A stretch of DNA of 64,000 bases from an uncultured Pelagibacteraceae bacterium. Lineage in GTDB: Bacteria; Pseudomonadota; Alphaproteobacteria; Pelagibacterales; Pelagibacteraceae. Positions within the stretch are counted from its first letter, which is position 1. Each line of letters opens with the position of its first letter. Under the pieces are notes generated by a model. The model was given only the letters and a program-made list of their open reading frames with translations, was not told where the DNA came from and made no database searches. Below, piece after piece: positions 8,083-17,355 of the stretch. The translations under genes and the position numbers were made by a program. The DNA is taken from assembly GCA_902567045.1 (NCBI GenBank), contig CACFLJ010000002.1, forward strand, positions 105,820 through 169,819. Reading direction: 5' to 3'.

Positions 8083-9249
8083 TTAAACTTTTTTTAATAA
8101 TCTATCTGCTCTTAGTGTTGTAAAAATAATTATAATTAAAAAAGGTATGCAAAGCATATTCATTGTTTTCCAGCTAGTATAACTTAAAACTACACCAGCT
8201 GTTAAACTTGCAGTAGCTTGAATTGAAAAAACTATAAAATCATTAAAACCTTGAGCTCTAAACCTTTCTTCTTCTCTATAATTTAATACAAGTAAGCTTG
8301 TCCCTGATATAAATAAAAAATTCCATCCAAGACCTAAAAATATTAATGAAAATAAATAGTTTGTAACTGTTTGATCAAGATAACTCAGAAATATTGTGAT
8401 TATAAAAAATAATACGCCACAATACATAATTTTGCTGTGTCCGAATTTTTTAATTAGATTTCCAGTAACTAATGCTGGCAGGAACATGCTAATTATATGT
8501 AATTGAATTACAAAACTGGTGCTGTTTAAAGACATATTATCATTAATATGCATACTTATTGGGGTAGCTGTCATTAAAAAAGACATTACTGCATAAGCAA
8601 AAGATGAGGAGACTAAAGCCTGAAAAAACCTTGGTTGAGAAATTAATTCTAAAATTGATCTTCCTCTTGAAATTTTTTTTTTCTCGGTAACTTTCTTTTC
8701 ATTATAAAAAACTAAAAAAATAATTGATGATAAAGTTAATAATGACAAACATAGATAAGAGCCGACATATAAACCCTCTGAAATTAAATTCTTTCCAAGA
8801 TTTGCTAGATTAGGACCTAATAGAGCTGATAAAATTCCTGCAAAGAGTAATAAAGAAATAGCCTTTGGAGCCTGTTTTTTATCTACACTTTCAGCAGCAG
8901 CAAAACGATATTGATGAGCAAATGCCATCCCAAATCCAAGTGAAAAGCATGAAAATGAATAAAGAATAAAATTTTGTTTCATCACTGCATAGGCTGCCAG
9001 TAAAGCAAACAATGAGGTTGTTATGGATGATAATATAAAGCCTTTTTTTCTACCAGTGATACTCATTATTTTGGAAGCAGCTATTATAAAAAGAGCTGTG
9101 CCTACAATTGATAAAGACATTGGTAAAGTCGACAAAGATTTAATTGGGCTTATGCTAGAACCAATTATTCCACTTAAAAACACCGTTACAGGTGCAACTG
9201 AAAATGCACATGCATTGCTAGCGAATAGCAACCATACATTTTTATTCAT
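8083..9249 (-). CDS. Major facilitator superfamily permease
   Basis: A 388-residue membrane protein with about 12 hydrophobic helices. The loop after helix 2 reads SKIMSITGRKKGF, a form of the MFS motif, and the second half repeats it as GNLIKKFGHSKIM. The central cytoplasmic loop is about residues 188-206 (KKVTEKKKISRGRS). It starts 7 bases after proW ends and so is probably cotranscribed with the betaine transporter, which would suit an exporter or a second osmolyte/metabolite carrier. The substrate is not deducible. Confidence 0.8.
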   Translation of the reverse strand: MNKNVWLLFASNACAFSVAPVTVFLSGIIGSSISPIKSLSTLPMSLSIVGTALFIIAASKIMSITGRKKGFILSSITTSLFALLAAYAVMKQNFILYSFSCFSLGFGMAFAHQYRFAAAESVDKKQAPKAISLLLFAGILSALLGPNLANLGKNLISEGLYVGSYLCLSLLTLSSIIFLVFYNEKKVTEKKKISRGRSILELISQPRFFQALVSSSFAYAVMSFLMTATPISMHINDNMSLNSTSFVIQLHIISMFLPALVTGNLIKKFGHSKIMYCGVLFFIITIFLSYLDQTVTNYLFSLIFLGLGWNFLFISGTSLLVLNYREEERFRAQGFNDFIVFSIQATASLTAGVVLSYTSWKTMNMLCIPFLIIIIFTTLRADRLLKKV

Positions 9250-9256
9250 TAAAGTA

Positions 9257-10759
9257 TTAAACTCTTTTCTTACCTTGAACTACTCTGTCCAATATTAAAG
9301 CAACAAATAATATTGCAACACCAGCTAAAATACCTTGGCCTACATTTGCATATTGTAGTGCCTCAAGCACGTCTTGTCCTAGGCCTTTAGCTCCTATTAA
9401 TGATGCTACTACAACCATCGCTAAGCTTAACATCACAGTTTGATTTACTCCAGCAAGTATTGATGGAGTTGCTAAAGGTAAATCAACTTTTCTAAGTAAA
9501 TACCATTTAGATGCTCCATAAGCTATTGCAGCTTCTCTGATAGTTTCAGGTACTCCTCTTAAACCTAAAACTGTAAGTCTTACAACAGGTGTTCCTCCAA
9601 AAATCATTGTAATGATGACAGCTGCAACCTTCCCTGTTCCAAAAAATGCAATAACAGGAATCATAAATACAAATGCAGGCATAGTTTGCATAAAATCCAT
9701 TATCGGTCTTATCATTGAATAAAATCTTTGACGTCTTGCACAATAAATTCCTAAAGGTATTCCTATAGCAATACTTAAAATTGCAGCTGTACCTAGTAAA
9801 GCAAGTGTTGTCATTGCTTTAACCCAAAATCCTAAAAAACCCATGTAAGCTAAAAATCCTGCTGAGTAAATTGCAGTTCTTATCCCAGCTGATAAAGCAG
9901 TTAAAACTACAATGGTGGTTATAATTACTATCCATGGAGTTTTTACAAATAAAAGTTCTAAAAAGTCTAGAACTGATCTGATACCAATAGTTATAGCAGT
10001 AAATACTGCGTCCCCCTTTATCACCGCATAATCAAAAATTGTTTCAACCCATTTTATGGATGTAAGTCTTATCTCTGGATGGGTAGGAAAATCATTCATT
10101 ATAGAAAAAAAACCAGGGAAACTGTAATGAATAACTGAAAAAAACATGATGACTATTGTAAATCCTATGCTTAACAAGTAGTTTTTTGTTTTCATGCCAG
10201 GACTTATTGATTTGTTAGATAGCCATTCTGAATATCTTTTCTCTAAAATTGTATTGGCGAGTACACCTTGAATAAGTTTAATGAAAACTAATAAAGCAAT
10301 TCCTGATATGGTAATCCATATAGCTGAGGCCTCGATTATTTGAACATCTACCACATATTCTTTCATTGCCTTTTCAAGAGATTTTATAGCTCTTTCGTAA
10401 ACTTCGACCTTGTCTGGATTATTTTCGATTGCTGACTGCAGCTGCTTATTTCTAAAATCAATCGTGGACTGAATTTTATCAATTTTTTCTAAAGCATCTT
10501 TAGTGATGTTTCCAAATAATCCTCTTATAATCTGAACAACTGCAAATGTTTCAACTATTAAAAATGTTAAGGCATAATTCCAAACATTTCTTAACCCAAA
10601 CCAAATCGGTCCAAACAATGCAGCAAATAAATTAAAAGAAAAAGAGTATGATGGCTTGCTACCAATTTTTTTAAACTCTTTGATATAATAATCTGGATTT
10701 GTGATTACAAAATTTTTAATAAGTTCGGATCTTGATAGATTTTTAATTTCGTTACTCAT
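9257..10759 (-). CDS. proW: Glycine betaine/proline betaine ABC permease with long N-terminal extension
   Basis: The membrane subunit of a ProU/OpuA-type importer. The C-terminal 200 residues hold the permease core, with the EAA-loop EAAIAYGASKW and the final ALQYANVGQGILAG. Upstream is an unusually long region: a soluble-like start, a hydrophobic block around LFAALFGPIWFGLRNVW, and a charged stretch probably in a loop. At about 500 residues it is well beyond E. coli ProW (about 350). The start at 10759 is chosen because ATGAGTAA overlaps the proV stop by 8 bases, a translational-coupling layout; upstream in-frame ATGs at 10777 and 10765 would overlap more. Confidence 0.93.
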   Translation of the reverse strand: MSNEIKNLSRSELIKNFVITNPDYYIKEFKKIGSKPSYSFSFNLFAALFGPIWFGLRNVWNYALTFLIVETFAVVQIIRGLFGNITKDALEKIDKIQSTIDFRNKQLQSAIENNPDKVEVYERAIKSLEKAMKEYVVDVQIIEASAIWITISGIALLVFIKLIQGVLANTILEKRYSEWLSNKSISPGMKTKNYLLSIGFTIVIMFFSVIHYSFPGFFSIMNDFPTHPEIRLTSIKWVETIFDYAVIKGDAVFTAITIGIRSVLDFLELLFVKTPWIVIITTIVVLTALSAGIRTAIYSAGFLAYMGFLGFWVKAMTTLALLGTAAILSIAIGIPLGIYCARRQRFYSMIRPIMDFMQTMPAFVFMIPVIAFFGTGKVAAVIITMIFGGTPVVRLTVLGLRGVPETIREAAIAYGASKWYLLRKVDLPLATPSILAGVNQTVMLSLAMVVVASLIGAKGLGQDVLEALQYANVGQGILAGVAILFVALILDRVVQGKKRV

Positions 10760-11804
10760 TCTCATTTCCTTCAACAACTGCTTTTAATAGGTCTGATTGA
10801 GTAATAATTCCAACTTCCGTATTATGGTCATTTACAACTACAATTGGTTTATCTTTAGAGACAGAAGTTTCAATAAGTTTGCTTAATATATCGTTTTCAT
10901 TTACTTTTTCATTGTTACTTAAATTTTCCCCGAAGTTTTTTTTATATTGCTCTAAAGATTGCATAATTGTCTTAGCCTGAACAACTTTTAATCTTGAAAT
11001 TCCTTTTACAAAATCTGCAACATATTCATCAGATGGGTTTACTACTATTTCCTCTGGCGTTCCAATTTGTACTACTTCTCCATCTCTCATTATAGCTATT
11101 CTGTGACCTACTCTTACTGCCTCATCTAAATCATGAGTTATAAATACAGTTGTTTTTTTCATTTGCTTTGAAAGTTTTATAAATTCACTTTGAAGTTGTC
11201 GTCTAATTAAAGGGTCTAAAGCACTGAAAGGTTCATCCATCAAAAGAAATTCTGGATCTGCTGCTAATGCTCTAGCTAGACCTACTCTTTGCTGCATTCC
11301 TCCAGATAATTCATGAGCATATTTATTTCCCCATCCTTGTAATTCGACAATGTTTAAAATGTTATTTGCAGCATCTAATCTATCATTTTTGCTAACACCT
11401 CTAATTTCCAAAGGCATAGCTATATTATCTAAAACTGATCTGTGAGGCATTAGTGCAAAATTTTGAAAAACCATACCAATTTTTTTGTTTCTTAATTCTT
11501 GAAGGTTTTCCTTATCAAATTGCATTACATCCTGATTGTTTATAAATATTTTTCCAGATGTTGGCTCTAATAATCTATTAATATGCCTTACAAGTGTTGA
11601 CTTACCGCTTCCAGATAATCCCATAACACAAAAGATTTCACCTTTATTAACATCAAACGAAACATCAGAAACCCCAATTACTGAGTTATACTTTTCTAAA
11701 GCTTCTTGTTTTGAAATTTTTTTATTTTGGATTGCGTCCAATGCGTCATCGGATGTGTTTCCAAATATTTTCCAAACATTTTGGATCTGTATGGCAGCTT
11801 CCAT
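10752..11804 (-). CDS. proV: Glycine betaine/proline betaine ABC ATPase
   Basis: A 350-residue ATPase that energises betaine uptake. Walker A is GLSGSGKST (62-70), the signature is LSGGMQ (166-171) and Walker B is LLMDEP (187-192). The segment between residues 20 and 40 (ALDAIQNKKISKQEALEKY) is the insertion typical of ProV/OpuAA. The last 70 residues resemble CBS-type sequence (IVVVNDHNTEVGIITQSDLL), the part that senses ionic strength in OpuA. It is separated from proX by 82 bases containing a stem-loop, and overlaps proW. Confidence 0.95.
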   Translation of the reverse strand: MEAAIQIQNVWKIFGNTSDDALDAIQNKKISKQEALEKYNSVIGVSDVSFDVNKGEIFCVMGLSGSGKSTLVRHINRLLEPTSGKIFINNQDVMQFDKENLQELRNKKIGMVFQNFALMPHRSVLDNIAMPLEIRGVSKNDRLDAANNILNIVELQGWGNKYAHELSGGMQQRVGLARALAADPEFLLMDEPFSALDPLIRRQLQSEFIKLSKQMKKTTVFITHDLDEAVRVGHRIAIMRDGEVVQIGTPEEIVVNPSDEYVADFVKGISRLKVVQAKTIMQSLEQYKKNFGENLSNNEKVNENDILSKLIETSVSKDKPIVVVNDHNTEVGIITQSDLLKAVVEGNENE

Positions 11805-11837
11805 AAAAGGATTTTAGCTTAAAATTATTGAAAATGA

Positions 11838-11864
11838 TACCTGGCAACTATAAGTCGCCAGGTA
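11838..11864 (-). terminator. Stem-loop between proX and proV
   Basis: TACCTGGC (11838-11845) pairs perfectly with GCCAGGTA (11857-11864). Inside, ACT/AGT pair again with a G-T wobble between, giving about 12 pairs and a 3-base loop. It begins 22 bases after the proX stop on the transcribed strand. The run after it is only weakly T-rich, so partial termination or protection of the proX mRNA end is more likely than a full stop. Confidence 0.65.
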
Positions 11865-11886
11865 AATTAAATTTAAATTGACTAAA

Positions 11887-12849
11887 TTAAAGACCTAACC
11901 AACCATCAACTGTTGATTTGTTTTTAGCCATCCAGTCTCTTGCAACTTCTCCTGGGTCTCTTTTTTGAACTGATACTTCATATGCCATCCAAGAAACGTC
12001 ATCCGCTGTAATCTGAAAATTTTTGAAAAATTCAACAATCGCTGGTGATTTACTTTCTAAAGAAGTTCCCCATCCGATTTGAATTTGTTTCAAAGCATCC
12101 TTTGAAGCTACAAATGATTTTTGATACCAATCTGCATCTGCTTTTGGTTGAATCATTTTGTATTTAGCTGGATCATACTTTGGTTCTTCCAACATAACTA
12201 CATCAGCCATTCCCCAAATAGCATGAGGTTTGTAACAATAAAATGCATAACCTTCACCTTTTTTAATAGAGTCAAGAACTCTAGCATTTTTAACTGCTTC
12301 AGCAGCTCTTATTGGTTCTATACCAGCATCGTAAAGTTTATAGTCTCTAAGTTTTACCTGGTTTACATTTGCAGATGCCCATCCGTCTGCACCAATCCAA
12401 AACTCACCTTTTCCATTTCCATCGCTATCCATTGCTTTAACAACTTCTGGTCTCCCCAAATCCTCAATTGCAGTAATATTCATTTTTTTTGCAAATTGTT
12501 GAGAAACACAATAGCCTTGATTTCCTTCATAAGGATTTTTGCTTAGTTTTAATGTTCCTTTTGGCACTAAATCTTTTGTATAAGCTTCTTGATTTGGTAG
12601 CCAAATATCAGGGTGAACTTCGATTTCACCTTTGCTTCTATCAATCGCTCCATATATTGCAGTATTGTTTCCTGGGACTAACTCTGCTTCACCACCCATT
12701 TTATCAATGACAACAGCAGCAAGTAAATTTGCAATTGCAGTTGCACCTGTCCAACCGGGATCACCTATTTTTACCTTTTCGGCAAAACTTGAAGCTGGCA
12801 CAAATAATGAAATTATTCCAGCCACAAGGATTTTTTTGATTACGTTCAT
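11887..12849 (-). CDS. proX: Glycine betaine/proline betaine-binding periplasmic protein
   Basis: A 320-residue OpuAC/ProX-type binding protein with a signal peptide (residues 1-23, ending PASSFA). Motifs include KIGDPGWTGATAIANLLA at the mature start and the aromatic-rich stretches WLPNQEAY, FWIGADGWAS and YCYKPHAIWGM. These supply the tryptophan box that holds quaternary amines by cation-pi contacts. It captures glycine betaine and relatives such as DMSP or proline betaine, used by marine bacteria as osmolytes and as carbon, nitrogen or sulfur sources. A GAGG ribosome site lies just before the ATG. It is the first gene of the pro operon. Confidence 0.95.
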   Translation of the reverse strand: MNVIKKILVAGIISLFVPASSFAEKVKIGDPGWTGATAIANLLAAVVIDKMGGEAELVPGNNTAIYGAIDRSKGEIEVHPDIWLPNQEAYTKDLVPKGTLKLSKNPYEGNQGYCVSQQFAKKMNITAIEDLGRPEVVKAMDSDGNGKGEFWIGADGWASANVNQVKLRDYKLYDAGIEPIRAAEAVKNARVLDSIKKGEGYAFYCYKPHAIWGMADVVMLEEPKYDPAKYKMIQPKADADWYQKSFVASKDALKQIQIGWGTSLESKSPAIVEFFKNFQITADDVSWMAYEVSVQKRDPGEVARDWMAKNKSTVDGWLGL

Positions 12850-12968
12850 ATTTTCCTCACTTAATTAATTTTATATAAATAAAATCTAACTTTGTTTTAA
12901 ATTTAGAGTCAACTTTTCTAATAAGCTAAAAAGTAAATACTGCTATGCAAAAGCCTAAAATGGACTAT

Positions 12969-13721
12969 TTAATTAAGAAAATACTCAACAACTTGATTAA
13001 ATTTCTCAGGCTGCTCTAGATGTACATTATGGCAGCAGTTTTTAAATATTTTTAAATCACTATAAGGAATATTATTGTTAAGTGTTGAGACTTGTTCAAA
13101 ATTATAAGATTTGTCTTTATCTCCCCAAATTATCAAGGTTTTATTTTTTATTTTTTTTAAATTTTCTAATCCATTCCAATCTCTCATAGCTATCAAGGCG
13201 TTACGTGCTGTTTTTTCAGATATATTTTTAACTGCATTTTCACATAAATAATAATTTTTGGCTTGATCTCCTTCAACAAACCACTTTGGTGGTATTCTTT
13301 TTACTTGTTCCTTAATTCCTTCCTCACCCAGCTTTTTTATCGATGTATTTATAGGTTCAAATCTTCCTGGGATATCACCAATAGGTCCTGTAGCAAAACA
13401 AATCAATTTATTTATTCTATCTCCAGATAGTTTTGCAATTTCTTGAACTATCATTCCACCCATCGAGTGACCCATTAAATTAAACTTATCTATATTTTTT
13501 AAATCAATTTGTTGGATAATAAATTTAGCCATTAAACTAATACTATTTAAAGATTTTGCATTAAAGCTTTCGCCAAAACCAGGTAAAGCTGGTGCAATAA
13601 TTCTAAATTTTTTATGCAGATAATCTTTTTGAAGTTTCCACATTTCCGATGACCCTAGATATCCATGAACTAAAACTAGTGGATATCCTGAACCTATATC
13701 ATCAATATAAATATCTTGCAT
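12969..13721 (-). CDS. Alpha/beta-hydrolase
   Basis: A 250-residue cytoplasmic hydrolase. The nucleophile elbow GHSMGG places Ser86; the acid is Asp201 or Asp203 (WGDKDKS) and the base His231 (CCHNVHLEQPE). The oxyanion motif VHGYLGSS is at residues 18-25. Closest in pattern to the MhpC/3-oxoadipate enol-lactonase-like group, but these families are broad and the substrate (ester, lactone or C-C bond) cannot be assigned. It is transcribed toward proX but 119 bases away, so probably separately. Confidence 0.85.
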   Translation of the reverse strand: MQDIYIDDIGSGYPLVLVHGYLGSSEMWKLQKDYLHKKFRIIAPALPGFGESFNAKSLNSISLMAKFIIQQIDLKNIDKFNLMGHSMGGMIVQEIAKLSGDRINKLICFATGPIGDIPGRFEPINTSIKKLGEEGIKEQVKRIPPKWFVEGDQAKNYYLCENAVKNISEKTARNALIAMRDWNGLENLKKIKNKTLIIWGDKDKSYNFEQVSTLNNNIPYSDLKIFKNCCHNVHLEQPEKFNQVVEYFLN

Positions 13722-13781
13722 AATTGTTTATAAAATATAGTTGTATATTGTAACTTTTAAAACAAAATTCAAAGTAGATTT

Positions 13782-14480
13782 ATGATAGGTATTCTTGGAG
13801 GAATGGGAACACAGGCTGGATTAGATTTTTGCAATAAACTTGCAAAAATAAATGCTGGAAAACTTGATCAACAATATCCAATGTTTGTTTTATATAATAA
13901 GTCTAACATCCCAAAACGACCAGAAAATTTAAAAAAATATTACAACGTTTTAAATTCACTTGTTGAAGGGTGTAAAATGTTGCAAAAAAATAATTGTAAA
14001 TTTATAGTAATGCCATGTAACACAGCTCATTATTGGTACGATGATTTAAGAAAAAAAGTTAAAATACCAATACTTAGTATGCCTAGAGAAGTTTACTTAG
14101 ACACATCAAAAAACTGTAAAAAAAACTCTAAGATTGGTATTTTATCTACTGAGGCTACATTAAGTACTAAAGTTTATAATAAATATTTTGATAAAAATTT
14201 TAATTTAGTAAGTCCTAACAAAAGTTTACAAAAAAATTCAGTAAATAAATCAATAAAGCTAGTTAAAATGGGAAAAATCAAAGAAGCAGAAAAAGCAATT
14301 AGACCAGCAGTAAGTTACTTAATGAAAATTAAATGTAAAAAAATAATTCTAGGCTGTACTGAGCTTCCGATAGCAATATTTGCTTACAAATCTTTTAAGA
14401 AAATAAAACAATCAAAAGTATTTATTGATCCAAACCTTTTGTTGGCAAATATTTCTATGAAAAAATATAAAAGATTTTAA
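13782..14480 (+). CDS. Aspartate/glutamate racemase family protein
   Basis: A 232-residue enzyme of the Asp/Glu/hydantoin racemase fold. It carries the N-terminal GILGGMGTQAG loop, and the two catalytic cysteines are Cys79 (MPCNTAH) and Cys192 (LGCTELP). Both are present, so two-base racemisation of aspartate or a similar amino acid is plausible. Broad-specificity members also exist. It is monocistronic, divergent from the hydrolase gene, and ends at a strong stem-loop. Confidence 0.88.
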   Translation: MIGILGGMGTQAGLDFCNKLAKINAGKLDQQYPMFVLYNKSNIPKRPENLKKYYNVLNSLVEGCKMLQKNNCKFIVMPCNTAHYWYDDLRKKVKIPILSMPREVYLDTSKNCKKNSKIGILSTEATLSTKVYNKYFDKNFNLVSPNKSLQKNSVNKSIKLVKMGKIKEAEKAIRPAVSYLMKIKCKKIILGCTELPIAIFAYKSFKKIKQSKVFIDPNLLLANISMKKYKRF

Positions 14481-14484
14481 TTTA

Positions 14485-14518
14485 ATCTCAGTTCTAATTA
14501 TTAAACTAGAACTGAGAT
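14485..14518. terminator. Bidirectional stem-loop terminator
   Basis: ATCTCAGTTCTA (14485-14496) and TAGAACTGAGAT (14507-14518) form a perfect 12-bp stem with a 10-base loop. It begins 5 bases after the racemase stop and ends 24 bases before the stop of the convergent peroxiredoxin gene. Flanks are A/T-rich without a long T-run. The position between convergent genes fits a shared terminator. Confidence 0.75.
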
Positions 14519-14541
14519 AATGAATTAATCCGAAATCCTTA

Positions 14542-15201
14542 TTACTTTGTTGGATCTGGAACTTTTCTTAAATAAGGCTTAACTGTTTCCCATCCATCTG
14601 GATATATTTTTTTAGCCTCATCGTCTTTTACAGCTGGAAGAATAACTACGTCCTCACCTTTTTTCCAATTAGCTGGAGTAGCAACTCTATGTTTTGCAGT
14701 AAGTTGCATTGAGTCTATGGCTCTCAAAATTTCATGGAAATTTCTACCTGTAGCCATTGGGTAAGTTAAATAAAGACCAATTCTTTTATCTGGTCTTACA
14801 ACAAAAATAGTTCTAACAGTCTCATTATCAACTGCTGTTCTTCCCATTGAAGTTGTTCCTGCATCGGCCTCTAACATATTGAAAAGTTTTGCAACTTTTA
14901 AATCTTCATCAGCGATAATAGGATAATCAGGCATCGTTCCAGATACATCTTTGATATCTTCCAACCATTTTTTGTGATCCTCGACCCCATCTACACTTAG
15001 TCCGATTACTTTTACATTTCTTGCATCAAACTCAGCTTTCATTTGTCCTAATGAACCTAATTCTGTAGTACAAACTGGTGTAAAATCTTTTGGGTGAGAA
15101 AATAATACGCCCCAACTATCTCCAAGCCACTCATGGAAAGAGATATCTCCCTCTGTAGTTTTGCATTGAAAATCAGGACACATACTGTTTATTTTTAACA
15201 T
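14542..15201 (-). CDS. 1-Cys peroxiredoxin (Prx6 family)
   Basis: A 219-residue peroxidase reducing hydrogen peroxide and organic peroxides. The peroxidatic Cys44 lies in PVCTTE, and Thr41 and an Arg further on complete the site. The C-terminal arm typical of Prx6/AhpC2-like enzymes (KGEDVVILPAV, then YLRKVPDP) is complete, and no resolving cysteine is at the usual 2-Cys position. A good ribosome site (AAGGAGAG) precedes the ATG. It is divergent from the sulfide-oxidising operon across 130 bases, so the two units could respond to the same redox or sulfide signal. Confidence 0.93.
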   Translation of the reverse strand: MLKINSMCPDFQCKTTEGDISFHEWLGDSWGVLFSHPKDFTPVCTTELGSLGQMKAEFDARNVKVIGLSVDGVEDHKKWLEDIKDVSGTMPDYPIIADEDLKVAKLFNMLEADAGTTSMGRTAVDNETVRTIFVVRPDKRIGLYLTYPMATGRNFHEILRAIDSMQLTAKHRVATPANWKKGEDVVILPAVKDDEAKKIYPDGWETVKPYLRKVPDPTK

Positions 15202-15331
15202 TCTTCACTCTCCTTTTAATTAATTAGAACCATTATAAATTATTGATTAGGTTTATCAACGATATTTAAGTTTTAAAAACAACTTATAAGACGTGTATCT
15301 TAAGCAAACTATAAATGTTAGGTTTTTTGAT

Positions 15332-16573
15332 ATGAATAACTCTAATCACTCAAATATTTTGATTATCGGTGGCGGATGCGCTGGTATATCAGTTGCCACA
15401 AGACTTAAAAGTTTAAAGTCTGACTTATCAATATCAATTATAGAACCTTCAGAAAAATCTTTATATCAAGCTGCATGGACTTTAGTGGGTGCAGGTGCTT
15501 ATGATGTAAACAGCACTATAAAGCCAATGTCATCTGTAATGCCTAATTATGTTAATTGGATAAAAGAATATGCTGAAAGTTTTTCTCCAGAGTCAAACTC
15601 TGTAAAGACATCAAGTGGTGAATATTCATATGACTACTTAGTAGTTTGTCCTGGTTTAAAAATTAACTTTGATGGAGTGGCCGGGTTAAAAGAAACTTTA
15701 GGAAAAAATAATGTTTGTACCAATTATAGTTCAGATATGGCTGTTTATACTTGGGAATGTCTAAAAAATTTACAGGGAGGAAATTTACTATTCACTGAAC
15801 CTCCAATGCCAATTAAGTGTGCAGGAGCGCCTCAAAAAATAGCATATTTAGCTGCTGATCACTTAAAGAAAAAGGGGGCTCTTAAAGATAGTAATTTAGA
15901 ATTTTTATGTGCGAAGCCAGTTATTTTTGGTGTACCTCACTTTCAAGGTCCACTAAATGAAATATGCGACTCATATGGAATCAAAAGAAGCTTCCAACAT
16001 AATTTAATTTCAGTAAATGGTGAAGCCAAAGAGGCTGTCTTCAAACAATCTGATAAAGATGGAAATTCCAAAGAAGTTACAAAAAAATTTGATTTTATTC
16101 ATGTAACACCGCCTCAAACTTCTCCAGACTTTATTAAGAATAGTCCATTAGCTGATGCTGGTGGATGGGTTGATGTAGATCATAAAGAAGGGACATTAAG
16201 ACATACTAAGTATGAAAATATTTACAGTTTAGGAGATGTAATGAATGCACCTAATGCAAAAACAGGTGCAGCAGTTAGAAAACAAGCACCAATAGTTGCA
16301 CATAACATTATAAAGGATATTAATAAATCATCTGAAGCATATAGACTTTACGATGGATACGGAGCTTGTCCTCTAACAGTTGCATATGGAAAAGTAATGT
16401 TAGCTGAATTTTGTTACGGTGGAAAAGTAACTCCAAGTTTACCTTTTGACCCAACAAAACCTAGTTCTTTATATTGGCAAATGAAATCAAAGCTATTTCC
16501 CTGGTTGCAATGGAATGTGATGTTTAAAGGCAAAGAATGGAGCAAGCCTAATCATAAAGCTATTGAAAATTAG
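15332..16573 (+). CDS. sqr: Sulfide:quinone oxidoreductase, type II (SQOR-like)
   Basis: A membrane-associated flavoprotein of 413 residues that oxidises sulfide, passing electrons to quinone and sulfane sulfur to a thiol acceptor. FAD is bound by GGGCAG (residues 13-18). The two redox cysteines of the SQOR group are recognisable: Cys163 in IKCAGAPQK and Cys346 in YGACPL, matching the human SQOR cysteines. The start at 15332 is preferred over an in-frame ATG at 15293, whose extra 13 residues lie ahead of the flavin fold. It is the first gene of a five-gene rightward operon; the next gene consumes its persulfide product. Confidence 0.92.
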   Translation: MNNSNHSNILIIGGGCAGISVATRLKSLKSDLSISIIEPSEKSLYQAAWTLVGAGAYDVNSTIKPMSSVMPNYVNWIKEYAESFSPESNSVKTSSGEYSYDYLVVCPGLKINFDGVAGLKETLGKNNVCTNYSSDMAVYTWECLKNLQGGNLLFTEPPMPIKCAGAPQKIAYLAADHLKKKGALKDSNLEFLCAKPVIFGVPHFQGPLNEICDSYGIKRSFQHNLISVNGEAKEAVFKQSDKDGNSKEVTKKFDFIHVTPPQTSPDFIKNSPLADAGGWVDVDHKEGTLRHTKYENIYSLGDVMNAPNAKTGAAVRKQAPIVAHNIIKDINKSSEAYRLYDGYGACPLTVAYGKVMLAEFCYGGKVTPSLPFDPTKPSSLYWQMKSKLFPWLQWNVMFKGKEWSKPNHKAIEN

Positions 16574-16608
16574 TCTCAATTTTATAAAATTTTAATTATT
16601 TTATAATT

Positions 16609-17301
16609 ATGATTTTTGAACAACTATTTGACACTAAATCCTCAACTTACACTTATATTATTTCTAGTGGAAAAGGACGTGAGGCATTAATCATAGATCC
16701 TGTAATTGAGCACACTGATGAATACATAAAAATTTTAGAAAATTTAGATCTAAAACTTGTAAAAGTAATTGATACTCATATTCATGCAGATCATGTAACT
16801 GGATTAAATGAACTTAATGAAAGAACTAAATGTGTACGTATAATGGGTGAAAACTCTAAATCTGAAGTTATTGATATAAAATTAAAAGATGATGAGAATA
16901 TAAATATAGAGAATATTGAACTTAAAGCCATTTATACGCCGGGTCATACAGATTGTTCATATAGTTACTTAATGAATGATAGAGTTTTTACAGGAGACAC
17001 GCTTTTAATTAATGGGACAGGAAGAACTGACTTTCAAAATGGTAGCGCCCATGAAGCCTATGACTCATTATTTGGTAAACTTTTAAAGCTTCCAGAAGAA
17101 ACTCTTGTTTATCCTGCTCATGATTATAATGGGAAAAAAAGCTCCACAATTGGTAACGAAAAAAGTAATAATCCTCGATTACAAGTTAGCTCAAAAGAGG
17201 AATATGCTGAAATAATGGATAATCTTAATCTTGCCAATCCAAAAATGATGGATATCGCAGTACCAGCAAATCTAAAGGGATTAACGCTTAAAGAACTCTA
17301 A
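16609..17301 (+). CDS. Persulfide dioxygenase (ETHE1-like)
   Basis: A 230-residue metallo-beta-lactamase-fold enzyme that oxidises glutathione persulfide to sulfite. The HxHxDH motif (THIHADH, His57-His62), His113 and Asp130 are present; His57, His113 and Asp130 match the mononuclear iron ligands of ETHE1. The block GTGRTDFQNG (136-145), with its substrate-binding Arg139, and YPAHDYNG (168-175) closely match ETHE1. It lies 35 bases after SQR, so the pair forms the usual sulfide-to-sulfite module. There is no rhodanese domain. Confidence 0.92.
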   Translation: MIFEQLFDTKSSTYTYIISSGKGREALIIDPVIEHTDEYIKILENLDLKLVKVIDTHIHADHVTGLNELNERTKCVRIMGENSKSEVIDIKLKDDENINIENIELKAIYTPGHTDCSYSYLMNDRVFTGDTLLINGTGRTDFQNGSAHEAYDSLFGKLLKLPEETLVYPAHDYNGKKSSTIGNEKSNNPRLQVSSKEEYAEIMDNLNLANPKMMDIAVPANLKGLTLKEL

Positions 17302-17355
17302 AATCAGGGTTATTATTAGTATTGTTTTTAAAAAATATACAATTATATAACTCTT

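Noticed and set aside
12121..12546. A 141-codon plus-strand frame inside proX.
   Set aside because: It is antisense to a firmly identified gene, aromatic- and Cys-rich, with no family resemblance.
12868..12885. A weak inverted repeat (ATTTTA/TAAAAT) before proX as a feature of its own.
   Set aside because: Six A/T pairs are expected often by chance in this composition; only mentioned in the hairpin finding.
13352..13366. GGTTCAAATC, similar to a tRNA T-arm.
   Set aside because: It is inside the alpha/beta-hydrolase gene and no cloverleaf can be drawn.
15293..15331. An upstream start for the SQR gene.
   Set aside because: The extra 13 residues are not part of the flavin fold, and the ATG at 15332 gives the normal short lead before the GxGxxG motif.
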